Positions 7,429 through 14,395 of a stretch of DNA of 20,167 bases are shown in pieces. Position 1 is the stretch's first letter, and the number at the start of each line of letters is the position of its first letter. This DNA is from a virus. The stretch spans positions 1 to 20,167 of IMG/VR virus record IMGVR_UViG_3300037585_000447; one strand, 5' to 3'. Position numbers and translations under genes: made by a program. The notes under the pieces were generated by a model. That model saw nothing but the letters and a program-made list of their open reading frames with translations. It had not been told where the DNA came from and searched no databases.

Positions 7429-7890
7429 CTAAAGACTCAACTGCCATTCAACGATTGCTCTTTTTGCTGATGTTTTAACAAATGGAGAAGAATCAATTTG
7501 TCTAGCAATTAAAACATCATTATTGTCTTTTAAACCTAACTCATTCCATGTATAATTACCTTCTGTATATCCGAAATCTACAGATAAATATAATGTTGTG
7601 GTAAGAAGTATTCTGTCAGCAGCAGTTATTGCTTTCCAATACTTATTACTTGATGCCTGTAAGTCAGTTTGTCCAGCAGCAGCAGCAGTTGTAGAATCAC
7701 CTACTCCTATACTGTTAGCATATCCACCACCTGTAATATTACCAATATATTTTAAAATTGTTTGTTTTCCAGCAGTTACAATAAGATTTTTAATGGTTTT
7801 ATTATAAACTTCTTTTTCAGTACCATCTGGTTGTTTTTCCCATGCCCTTACTCTTACATGACCATTAAGAGGAACTAACACATCAGCCAC
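7429..7890 (-). CDS. Small baseplate/tail-tip structural protein
   Basis: A 153-residue protein read from GTG at 7890, overlapping the hub gene stop by 8 nt; GGGAG about 10 nt upstream supports it. No ATG lies nearby. The first strand (VLVPLNGHVRVRAWEKQPDG) is followed by KNLIVTAGKQTILKYIG, ANSIGVGDSTTAAAAGQTDL and NYTWNELGLKDNNDVLIARQ, a common motif order of small tail proteins that sit between baseplate and fibres; the last strand is AIVEWQLSL. The position between hub and first long fibre fits a fibre-attachment or baseplate-wedge role. It shares this motif order with the protein at 5410-5958. No enzyme motif is visible. Confidence 0.75.
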   Translation of the reverse strand: MADVLVPLNGHVRVRAWEKQPDGTEKEVYNKTIKNLIVTAGKQTILKYIGNITGGGYANSIGVGDSTTAAAAGQTDLQASSNKYWKAITAADRILLTTTLYLSVDFGYTEGNYTWNELGLKDNNDVLIARQIDSSPFVKTSAKRAIVEWQLSL

Positions 7891-9892
7891 TTACATACAC
7901 ACTCCCTGACTGATTATTGGATGGATATTGAGATCCGTATGTTCCACTACCATAGTTATTGTCATTTTTATCTATTATAGAAGTGGAGTCGGGCATATTT
8001 AAGGTTTCTGTGAATTCTTCATGCACAAGTTGTACTACAATATCTCCAATTACAAGAGTTTCTTCTGGTGACTCATATTCCCTTATATCTTTACTTGTAG
8101 TCATGGCATCCTCTAAATCATGTATTTTTTGAGTTATTTGTTGGTCAATTTCTAAGAAATCAAAACTATATTCACCCACATTAATTTCAGTAATATATTC
8201 TGGGTATTTCCATGTTATACCTTTAATTGCAAAATCACTATCTATATTTTTAATAGTATTTGTTACATGTACAATATCATTTTCTGCTATTGAAACAAAT
8301 AATGTTGGTATTTGTATTTTTACATTTAATCTTATATCCTTATATCTGTTAAGATATGACTGTACAAATCTAATACCGTCAAATCTAGTTTTTATCCAAG
8401 GCATAATTAATTTTTTAGCATGAACACCATGTTCTGTTATACTATCCTCTCTTGTACCTCTTATATACAAAGGTTTTTCAAATTCATAATCAATCACTAC
8501 TGAACCACTAGGAGCAGTTGTAAACGTTACCGTTTTTCCAATACTGTCTATTTCATAGTCTTCTTCGGGTTCTTTTTCTGTTCCACCAACAGTAACTCTG
8601 GTACTTACAGCAGAATGTTCTAAATTAAAAACAGTCAAAGATCCGTTACCAGTAAAAGTCTCTATGGTATGATACCTAATATTTTCACCCAATACAATTA
8701 AATCATTGACTATTTCAGTATCATCATATGCTGATTTTAACAATTTACAGTTTGTTCCGTGTGTAAATATAAAATCTATATCAGTATGTTTTTCAGGTTC
8801 TAATACAAATTCTTTGTTACCATTTGTATAAAATATATGACCAGTTAATGCTGTAAAGTCTCTAAGAATATCTATTAACTTTCCAACAGCAATATATTTT
8901 TTTAATATCATTCCTACCAAATCTCCTTTTCTAATAAATGTTAAGGTAGTATTATTTGTAATTAGATTTTCAATAATTGCTTCTGGAGACTGATTATTAA
9001 ATTCTTCTCCTCGTATTTCTTGTTCTGCTAATTCTTTACCGAAACTGAAACATTTAACTTTCTGATGTACTGTTTCTTTAGAAACTTTTGTAACCCTACC
9101 ACCAAATTTTGTTACAGTTCGTGGGTTTCTATTATCATATACTTTTTCTCCATGTGCTGTAGAGACTGGAGTTCCTTTGTATAGTCTAACTGAATCCATT
9201 GACCCTGTAAAATATGTTGATGCTTCATCTCTACCAACTCTTAATTTTCCAGTTGTTGTCAAGTTATGAGATATTGTAGCAGTACCCTTTGATACCTTGT
9301 CCACATATAATGTTACCAAGTTTGATGAATCTCTGGTAACTCTTATCAAGTGATTTTCACCGTCATTAAATCCAGCAGATGATGACACTAATGTTGTACC
9401 GTTAAGTTCCAATGCTATATCGCCAGCAGTTGTATGATTTACACTTATTCCCAATCCGTTACTTGATGTTGTTCTTTTAGTGATTAAATATTGTTTATTT
9501 GTTGATGTCCATTTAACCCATATAAATGTTTCAAATTCTCCACTAAAATTAAGGTTAGTTTTATCATCAACTTCAAAATATGTAGAAGTACCATTTAATG
9601 ATAATGCCTTACCCTGCCATTGTCCGTCAATATATGTTAGACCTGCCGATGCAGTAGGTGTATTTAAATTACCACTTTCATCTATTACTGTTTCATTAAA
9701 ATTATATACAGCAGATAAATTAGTGACTGGAATCATATCATGTATTATTATAATTTTATCATTAGTGTTAACGTCTACAGTTGGTGGTACTGTTATATCA
9801 GCTTCATCTATAGCCCTATCTCCTTCTTTTATAATTTTAGTTTGTGAAAATGATTTCTTTACATCATTTATGAATACTGCTACGTTAACCAT
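7883..9892 (-). CDS. Baseplate hub / tail-associated protein with inserted LamG-like domain
   Basis: A 669-residue protein. ATG at 9892 is preferred over an upstream GTG (9934): it overlaps the previous stop by 8 nt, as at other junctions here, and gives a typical hub start (MVNVAVFINDVKKSFSQTKI). The hub sequence TVDVNTNDKIIIIHD (about 38-52) is interrupted by a concanavalin/LamG-like segment, about residues 56-258 (YNFNETVIDESGN, GKALSLNGTSTYFEV, NHLIRVTRDSSNLVTLYVD, SMDSVRLYKGTP), and resumes at KFGGRVTKVSKETVHQKVKC. Residues 330-400 continue the hub (VGKLIDILRDFTALTGHIFY). A second short insertion lies at about 414-474 (GNGSLTVFNL, VTVGGTEKEPEEDYEI, KTVTFTTAPSGSVVIDYEF). The tail (about 580-669) is a helix plus Asn/Gly/Ser-rich end. 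Role: closes the tail tip, carries fibres; the LamG-like part may bind glycans. Domain identities are from motif recognition. Confidence 0.85.
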   Translation of the reverse strand: MVNVAVFINDVKKSFSQTKIIKEGDRAIDEADITVPPTVDVNTNDKIIIIHDMIPVTNLSAVYNFNETVIDESGNLNTPTASAGLTYIDGQWQGKALSLNGTSTYFEVDDKTNLNFSGEFETFIWVKWTSTNKQYLITKRTTSSNGLGISVNHTTAGDIALELNGTTLVSSSAGFNDGENHLIRVTRDSSNLVTLYVDKVSKGTATISHNLTTTGKLRVGRDEASTYFTGSMDSVRLYKGTPVSTAHGEKVYDNRNPRTVTKFGGRVTKVSKETVHQKVKCFSFGKELAEQEIRGEEFNNQSPEAIIENLITNNTTLTFIRKGDLVGMILKKYIAVGKLIDILRDFTALTGHIFYTNGNKEFVLEPEKHTDIDFIFTHGTNCKLLKSAYDDTEIVNDLIVLGENIRYHTIETFTGNGSLTVFNLEHSAVSTRVTVGGTEKEPEEDYEIDSIGKTVTFTTAPSGSVVIDYEFEKPLYIRGTREDSITEHGVHAKKLIMPWIKTRFDGIRFVQSYLNRYKDIRLNVKIQIPTLFVSIAENDIVHVTNTIKNIDSDFAIKGITWKYPEYITEINVGEYSFDFLEIDQQITQKIHDLEDAMTTSKDIREYESPEETLVIGDIVVQLVHEEFTETLNMPDSTSIIDKNDNNYGSGTYGSQYPSNNQSGSVYVSG

Positions 9893-10373
9893 TGTTAGTC
9901 TCAATATTATCGTCAGTAGCCAACATAGAAGCACATGAGAATTGAATATTTGCTGTCCATGTTACAGGAGTATCTCCACCTTTACTGACAGAAATACTAC
10001 TTACTACACCAGTTCTTGTAAAAAACACAGTAGAGTTATCTGATTTTAACAATTTAATTTCAAAAGCATTTTCAATAGAAATTGGTTGAAAATCATTTAT
10101 TAAAAATGCCATCTGATCATCAGCAGTTAATATTGAACTGCCACCTGTCAATTCATCTACAACCGTAGTAGTTTGATCTACCAATGTCCATGATAAGTTT
10201 ATTGTTGATAAATTACCTTCAACCTTCATTCCTATTGCATCAGTATCAGCAGATTCGGGAATTGAATATACCATTACTGGACAATCTAACTTAGCATCAA
10301 TTTGATCAAAGTTTCTTATACGCAAAGTTCTTGTTGGAGTAGGTGAAGTTCTTTTAAGTATTATATCTGACAT
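9885..10373 (-). CDS. Distal tail (Dit-like) protein, putative
   Basis: A 162-residue protein whose ATG lies one base after the stop of the tape measure (TAA-A-ATG); an AAGGGGT sequence lies upstream. It begins MSDIILKRTSPTPTRTLRIR and is rich in beta strands (STINLSWTLVDQTTTVV, NAFEIKLLKSDNSTVFFTRT, VSSISVSKGGDTPVTWTANI, QFSCASML). Placement directly between tape measure and hub is where siphoviruses encode the distal tail protein that forms the ring joining tube and hub. The sequence itself did not let me identify the family firmly, so the name rests mainly on synteny. The 3' end overlaps the hub gene by 8 nt, indicating translational coupling. Confidence 0.7.
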   Translation of the reverse strand: MSDIILKRTSPTPTRTLRIRNFDQIDAKLDCPVMVYSIPESADTDAIGMKVEGNLSTINLSWTLVDQTTTVVDELTGGSSILTADDQMAFLINDFQPISIENAFEIKLLKSDNSTVFFTRTGVVSSISVSKGGDTPVTWTANIQFSCASMLATDDNIETNNG

Positions 10374-10374
10374 T

Positions 10375-12366
10375 TTAGATCATACCCCTTCTACTGTTTG
10401 CTTCAAGAATCCATCTTTGAATTGTTGGTTTCAACTGTTCAAAGTCAGCATTTTTGTCTATTTTTGCTATATTAATATTTATTACTGGAACTCCTGATGA
10501 TTTGTTTCCATGAGGTGATATATTAACATGTTCTGCACCTGCTTCACCAGCCATAAACATTGTAGGTGAATTAACCATACCACTAAATCCATTGGCTGCT
10601 GTTCTTGAATACCAAGAAGCAGCAGAACCACTTACATCAAATGATGGAATTTGAGATACACTCATTGCTATTTTTGCATTTCTTGTTGGTTTTTTATTTC
10701 CATCTTTTGTTGTGTATGTGAATTTTGATATTCTTTTTAATGCGTTATTTATCCATTTAGCAGCACCGTCAAATATTTTTGCAGTTCCTTCCATAGCGTT
10801 AGCAGAAACATCAGCATGATCTTCTGATTTTTCTGAATGTCCGAATATTTTTTTCCACCATTCTTCTATACCTTTTGAAGCATCAGCTATTGCATTAGTA
10901 GTTTTTTCAGATTTTTTCATATCTTCTTCAGAAGATGTTACACCTAACCATTCTAAAATTGGAGTCAACCATCCAGTTAATCCTTCTTTTAATGAATTAA
11001 ATCCTTCACTAACCCATGTCCAGAATCCTTTAAACATATCTGGTAACAACCATAAGAATATAGTATTAATTGTACCAATAAACATTAAGAATGGTCTCAA
11101 TATCATTTTACCTATATTTTGCAAACTGTCCCATACTCCACTAAAAGCATCAGGAATTGTAACAGTAAAGAAATCATGTACACCAATAGCAAATTCCTCT
11201 ATGGGTGTATATATTGAAGCCCATGCTTTTTCCAAACTTTTATTTACTCCTTCCCAATATTCTTTATGTTCCTCGTCTTTTTCTTCTTGGGTTTTACCAT
11301 CATCGAAAGGATTTTTAGGTATTAACTTTTCAAAAGCAGTTATTACCATTGGAATTATGCCACCCATAGCTGCAAGAAGATACTTAGCTGGATCTGTAAA
11401 GAAATCCATTATGAACTTACCTACCTGATCACCAAGTTTCATGGCAGTTTTCATCCATCCTTTGAACTGTGGTGCTATGGTTTTGATAAGTCCAATCATT
11501 ATAGGTCTTAATATTGCTCCAAAGAACGTACCTATTGGCATTAAGATCATTGTAACTGCAAATTTGAATAACTTCATCATAGCCTGAAACATTGGAGCTA
11601 CACTCAATGCTTTGATAATTGTAGATAAAATAAGACCACCAGCACCTACACCTAATGCTATACCCGTAGCGTGTTTCTTTGCAAACTTACCCATAGCTCC
11701 CAATGATTTTCCAAATTTATTTTTAGCAGAAGGTTCTTGCATATCTGCAACTGCTTTTTCACCACCCAATGCATTTACATTTGATGTTCTTGCTCTTTCT
11801 AGAGCTCCTAATTTTTTTTCACCAGAAGGATCTAGATTTTGAGCTTTCAACTGTTCTATTTCTGCTGTTTGTCTTATGACTTCATCTAATAATTCAAATT
11901 GTTTTGATAACCTATATACTGAACCACCCATTTTTTCAAAAATAGTTCCAACAGTTACACCACCTGTTAAAGCCTTTGTAAAGAAATCCATTTGTGCTCC
12001 AGCCTTTGCCTGTATATTTCTCATTTTGATGTTAGTTTGCACATCCTGTTGGTGCTCTCTTTGTTTTTCTATACTGTTTGCCTGTTGTACTGCCCTGTTC
12101 TTTCTTATAGTTTCTGTATGTTTATCTAACCAAGCATGATTGTCTTTCATTCTTCGAGCAGTTTCTTCTAATCTCTGATTTTTTGATTTTTCTATTGTTA
12201 ATGTTTTACCCCATTGATCAGCAGTTTTAGCCATTCCTTGAATAGCTTTTAAATTTGATTCATTTAATTTAATTCCAGATTTTCTAAGATCTCTAAGAAT
12301 TGCTGTAATACGGTTAATTTCTTTTCTTAGAAGTTCCTCGTCACTACTCTGCTCATTTATAGCCAT
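10375..12366 (-). CDS. Tail tape measure protein
   Basis: A 663-residue protein. Residues 1-125 are charged and probably coiled coil (ELLRKEINRITAILRDLRKS); about 126-215 continue helical. Residues about 233-300 are strongly hydrophobic (IALGVGAGGLILSTII, VTMILMPIGTFFGAILRPIM), with further hydrophobic stretches near 328-345 and 421-442. The C-terminal motif NSPTMFMAGEAGAEHVNISP (599-618) is the PT-F-GE-G-E-V type found at the end of many tape measure proteins. Tape length sets tail length, about 1.5 angstrom per residue in well studied phages, so a tail of about 100 nm is expected at most. No peptidase motif is visible. The hydrophobic region could help membrane passage, an inference. A TATA-like CTTAATATA is centred 27 nt before the ATG; GGAGG lies 12 nt before it. 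Confidence 0.92.
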   Translation of the reverse strand: MAINEQSSDEELLRKEINRITAILRDLRKSGIKLNESNLKAIQGMAKTADQWGKTLTIEKSKNQRLEETARRMKDNHAWLDKHTETIRKNRAVQQANSIEKQREHQQDVQTNIKMRNIQAKAGAQMDFFTKALTGGVTVGTIFEKMGGSVYRLSKQFELLDEVIRQTAEIEQLKAQNLDPSGEKKLGALERARTSNVNALGGEKAVADMQEPSAKNKFGKSLGAMGKFAKKHATGIALGVGAGGLILSTIIKALSVAPMFQAMMKLFKFAVTMILMPIGTFFGAILRPIMIGLIKTIAPQFKGWMKTAMKLGDQVGKFIMDFFTDPAKYLLAAMGGIIPMVITAFEKLIPKNPFDDGKTQEEKDEEHKEYWEGVNKSLEKAWASIYTPIEEFAIGVHDFFTVTIPDAFSGVWDSLQNIGKMILRPFLMFIGTINTIFLWLLPDMFKGFWTWVSEGFNSLKEGLTGWLTPILEWLGVTSSEEDMKKSEKTTNAIADASKGIEEWWKKIFGHSEKSEDHADVSANAMEGTAKIFDGAAKWINNALKRISKFTYTTKDGNKKPTRNAKIAMSVSQIPSFDVSGSAASWYSRTAANGFSGMVNSPTMFMAGEAGAEHVNISPHGNKSSGVPVININIAKIDKNADFEQLKPTIQRWILEANSRRGMI

Positions 12367-12387
12367 ATATAAACAATTCCTCCTATC

Positions 12388-12914
12388 TTATATTAAGTTT
12401 TTTGCCATTCTATTAGTGGATCTATTACTAGGAATGGAGTTCTGTCTTTGAGCTTCTTCCATCTGTTCTTTATGCATAGCAAATAATTTTTTAAGATATT
12501 CTATTGGCTGCTTGTCGACTTCTTCCTTTGACCAGCCAAATTGGCTGGCACAGGCGTAGTAGATTCCGTAGGTGAATCTATCTCCTCCTCGAAGCTTTGG
12601 AATGTCGCCATCCAATCCTCTATATATGTCGCTAAAGGGTGTACCTTAGTTATCTCCTTTAACATATGTTTAACTACTTTGGCATCTAACATTTTGATTG
12701 TAGTTATGTCTCCGACTTTGAATGGAGCCTTTTTAATTGTTAATACTAGTAGATTCATTCTGTAATTTGATAGATCAATTTTAGGTTTAGTTACATCACT
12801 AAGGTCAACTGATCCACTAATTAATGCTTCAGTCTCACCAAATGTCAAAGAATCCTCAAACTCAACAGTTTGTTCTTGACCGTTATATGTGATTGTAATA
12901 GGTATTAATACCAT
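12388..12914 (-). CDS. Tail assembly chaperone, long form (gpGT-like) made by -1 frameshift
   Basis: The -1 frame is open from just after a TAA at 12646-12648 down to the stop at 12388, but has no convincing start of its own. Translating the first frame to the slippery C CCT TTA (12639-12633), then slipping back one base, joins residues 1-94 to 81 further residues (SDIYRGLDGDIPKLRGGDRF and onward), giving 175 residues. The extension has ACASQFGWSKEEVDKQPIEY and a C-terminal helical part (KLFAMHKEQMEEAQRQNS), in keeping with T domains, which bind the tail tube or tape measure while the G domain coats the tape. Position between tail tube and tape measure is the standard one. Frameshifting of this gene pair is a conserved feature of long-tailed phages (established for lambda); its use here is inferred from sequence. 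Confidence 0.85.
12389..12397 (-). promoter_or_regulatory. TATA-like box before the tape measure gene
   Basis: Minus strand CTTAATATA, centred at 12393, 27 nt upstream of the tape measure ATG at 12366 and overlapping the stop codon of the chaperone extension. Spacing equals that of the better boxes further upstream. The sequence departs from CTTTATATA at one or two bases, so it is a weaker candidate. A GGAGG motif lies between box and gene and would be absent from a strictly leaderless mRNA, but would serve read-through transcripts. Confidence 0.5.
12501..12914 (-). CDS. Tail assembly chaperone, short form (gpG-like)
   Basis: A 137-residue protein with ATG at 12914 and TAG at 12501. It starts MVLIPITITYNGQEQTVEFE, then a helical core (LTFGETEALISG, NYRMNLLVLTIKKAPFKVGD, DAKVVKHMLKEITKVHPL), and a polar tail after residue 95 (DSPTESTTPVPANLAGQRKK). 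The helical core before the slippery site would be shared with the long form, and the polar tail is unique to the short form. Tail assembly chaperones prevent premature tube polymerisation and deliver the tape measure; they are not in the mature virion. A TATA box CTTTATTAA is centred 27 nt before the ATG. Naming is by gene order plus the overlapping frame architecture, which is strong evidence. Confidence 0.88.
   Translation of the reverse strand: MVLIPITITYNGQEQTVEFEDSLTFGETEALISGSVDLSDVTKPKIDLSNYRMNLLVLTIKKAPFKVGDITTIKMLDAKVVKHMLKEITKVHPLATYIEDWMATFQSFEEEIDSPTESTTPVPANLAGQRKKSTSSQ
12597..12660 (-). promoter_or_regulatory. -1 programmed ribosomal frameshift signal
   Basis: Three elements in order on the mRNA. 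AAAGGAG, a Shine-Dalgarno-like site at 12660-12654, ends 14 nt before the slippery heptamer. C CCT TTA at 12639-12633 matches X XXY YYZ exactly and lies in the zero frame (codons 93-94). A hairpin TTGGATG-GCGA-CATTCCAA at 12615-12597 starts 17 nt after it; it has 7 pairs with one bulged U and a GNRA-type GCGA loop. Internal Shine-Dalgarno-like sites are known to stimulate -1 slipping in bacteria (dnaX). The hairpin spacing is longer than usual, so its role is less sure. Confidence 0.8.
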
Positions 12915-12936
12915 GTAAATTTTAACATTTAGGTAA

Positions 12937-12945
12937 TTAATAAAG
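12937..12945 (-). promoter_or_regulatory. TATA box before the tail chaperone gene
   Basis: Minus strand CTTTATTAA, centred 27 nt upstream of the ATG at 12914. It directly follows (overlaps within a few bases) the stop of the tail tube gene at 12948. The spacing suggests a transcript that starts at or next to the ATG. Confidence 0.65.
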
Positions 12946-12947
12946 GT

Positions 12948-13943
12948 TTAGGCAGTTGTGTCTACTGATACTTTTGCTGCTTTAGCTTGCCAGTTAATTT
13001 CTTCAAATACAGGCTCTACTGGTTCAAGACCACTTACACCGTGATCTGCGAATGATACATCGTCTAATTCAATCTTAATTGATTTGTTTGCTGCTACGTT
13101 TTTAAAGTGTAATTCAATACCTACACCACTTGCAACTAATTCTTTTTGTGTTCTTACTTGGTCAATTACATATTGGATTAGGCTTTGGTCTTTGAATGCT
13201 GTTTTAAATCTTCCAGTGACATCAAGTACTTTTCTGTAAACGTCTACTGCTGCATTTGAGTTTAATCCGTAAAGTAATTCTGTGTTTTGTGCAAATGACA
13301 CATCTGCTTCCTGAACTTCTGCTACTGTTTGTAGTGATGATCCGTTTGATACTTTGAATGAACCGTGAGCAAATGTATAAGGTTCACCACCTTGATCAAG
13401 TGTTCCTGCACTCTGTTCTGTAATAGTACCAGATGTTCCTACAGCAGTACTTGTTTCTTTACCAAATGTCATATCAATACTACCGTTCATTGGTTCGCCT
13501 ATGCTTGTAGAAATGCTTAATGTATTTACTACACATCCATTTAATACTCTGGTTAATTTTGCGTTTGCACCAGTTTGTAATTCAATTTGTGTGGTAATTG
13601 ATTGTGTTGTTGGTGAAGTAGCTCCTTGTGCTAATGTTGCTGGATATAAGAACGGATCGTTTCCACTTGGTGATCCGTAAATTGATTGAAATATTTTATG
13701 TGAATGTGAGTCGTCGAATACAAATCCAACACTTAGGCTTCCTTGTTGTTGACCGTAAGCGAATTTTGTTGGTTCTACTTGACCTAATTTAGCTAAATTA
13801 ATTCTATTGTTGGTTAATGATAAACCAGTAACTTTGGTATTAAGACCAAATGTATTTGTTAATGAACTTGCTGTTGTTCCATATGAACCTGCTGTTTCAT
13901 AACCATATCTTACAGAACTACTAGCACCAGTATATACTACCAT
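12948..13943 (-). CDS. Major tail tube protein
   Basis: A 331-residue protein with ATG at 13943. The sequence is beta-rich and ends with conserved-looking tube-protein features. Residues about 1-100 hold KVTGLSLTNNRINLAKLGQV and FAYGQQQGSLSVGFVFDD; residues about 130-200 have GCVVNTLSISTSIGEPMNGS and IDMTFGKE, a pattern typical of tail tube proteins in which an inner barrel strand precedes an insertion; the C-terminal part (LYGLNSNAAVDVYRKVLDV, then GIELHFKNVAANKSIKIELD) is a second beta unit. Length is within the range for siphovirus tube proteins with an added domain. It sits just before the chaperone pair and after the tail terminator, as expected. It would stack as hexameric rings to make the tail tube. 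It has its own TATA box, in keeping with high demand. Confidence 0.85.
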   Translation of the reverse strand: MVVYTGASSSVRYGYETAGSYGTTASSLTNTFGLNTKVTGLSLTNNRINLAKLGQVEPTKFAYGQQQGSLSVGFVFDDSHSHKIFQSIYGSPSGNDPFLYPATLAQGATSPTTQSITTQIELQTGANAKLTRVLNGCVVNTLSISTSIGEPMNGSIDMTFGKETSTAVGTSGTITEQSAGTLDQGGEPYTFAHGSFKVSNGSSLQTVAEVQEADVSFAQNTELLYGLNSNAAVDVYRKVLDVTGRFKTAFKDQSLIQYVIDQVRTQKELVASGVGIELHFKNVAANKSIKIELDDVSFADHGVSGLEPVEPVFEEINWQAKAAKVSVDTTA

Positions 13944-13965
13944 ATATCTATAACCTCTCTATTAG

Positions 13966-13974
13966 TATATAAAG
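13966..13974 (-). promoter_or_regulatory. TATA box before the tail tube gene
   Basis: Minus strand CTTTATATA, centred 27 nt upstream of the ATG at 13943 and starting right after the previous stop (13979). This is the best form of the motif shared by the genes in this window. An AGAGAGG sequence lies between it and the ATG and could serve as a ribosome-binding site if longer transcripts are made. Confidence 0.75.
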
Positions 13975-13978
13975 ATTT

Positions 13979-14395
13979 TTAAGAAGGATCTGATTTTCTA
14001 TATGAAATTGTCACTACATAACTAAACATATTACGATATTGGTAGTTTTTACTGAATGATCCAATTACTCGTAAATCAGTATAAGTACTGCCTGTTATAT
14101 TATCCTTGATAATTTTAACTATTTCCTTTACAACTGAGTTATGTCTATCAATATCCTGATATGTTCTTATCTCCATTTCTATCATTTGGTCGTGCCAAAA
14201 TGCACTTCCACCTAGACCAAAATAGTTTATATCTTCGCCTTTTGGTGATAATATGACCTGATCACTTCTGTCATCTATGAATCCTACAGTTCTTTTATCC
14301 CATACTTTTGAGATTGTAGGTGGTCTTAAATTAGACCATTTTGACTTTATTAGTGATATTATGTCATCTACTGCATCATATGTTGTAATAGCCAT
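13979..14395 (-). CDS. Tail terminator / tail completion protein
   Basis: A 138-residue protein whose ATG at 14395 overlaps the previous stop (TAATG). Motifs are MAITTYDAVDDIISLIKSKW, PPTISKVWDKR, a strand WHDQMIEMEIRTYQDID and a last strand MFSYVVTISYRKSDPS. A short protein with an N-terminal helix, central beta sheet and the phrase 'ieiRtyqd..r' directly before the tail tube gene is typical of tail terminator proteins that cap the tube and join it to the neck. A weak TATA-like palindrome (ACTTATAAGT, 14418-14427) lies about 27 nt before its start. Assignment depends on gene order and size; the sequence family was not confirmed. Confidence 0.7.
   Translation of the reverse strand: MAITTYDAVDDIISLIKSKWSNLRPPTISKVWDKRTVGFIDDRSDQVILSPKGEDINYFGLGGSAFWHDQMIEMEIRTYQDIDRHNSVVKEIVKIIKDNITGSTYTDLRVIGSFSKNYQYRNMFSYVVTISYRKSDPS

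Noticed and set aside
9892-9934. GTG at 9934 as start of the hub gene
   Set aside because: It adds 14 hydrophobic residues encoded within the upstream gene; ATG at 9892 gives an 8-nt overlap as at neighbouring junctions and a typical hub start.
9480-9938. Plus-strand frame of 152 residues
   Set aside because: Antisense to the LamG region of the hub gene, with no promoter or motif support.
12388-12615. Separate gene for the second chaperone frame starting at TTG 12615
   Set aside because: The same frame is open back to a stop at 12646-12648, the start lacks a convincing ribosome-binding site, and an in-frame slippery heptamer explains expression better.
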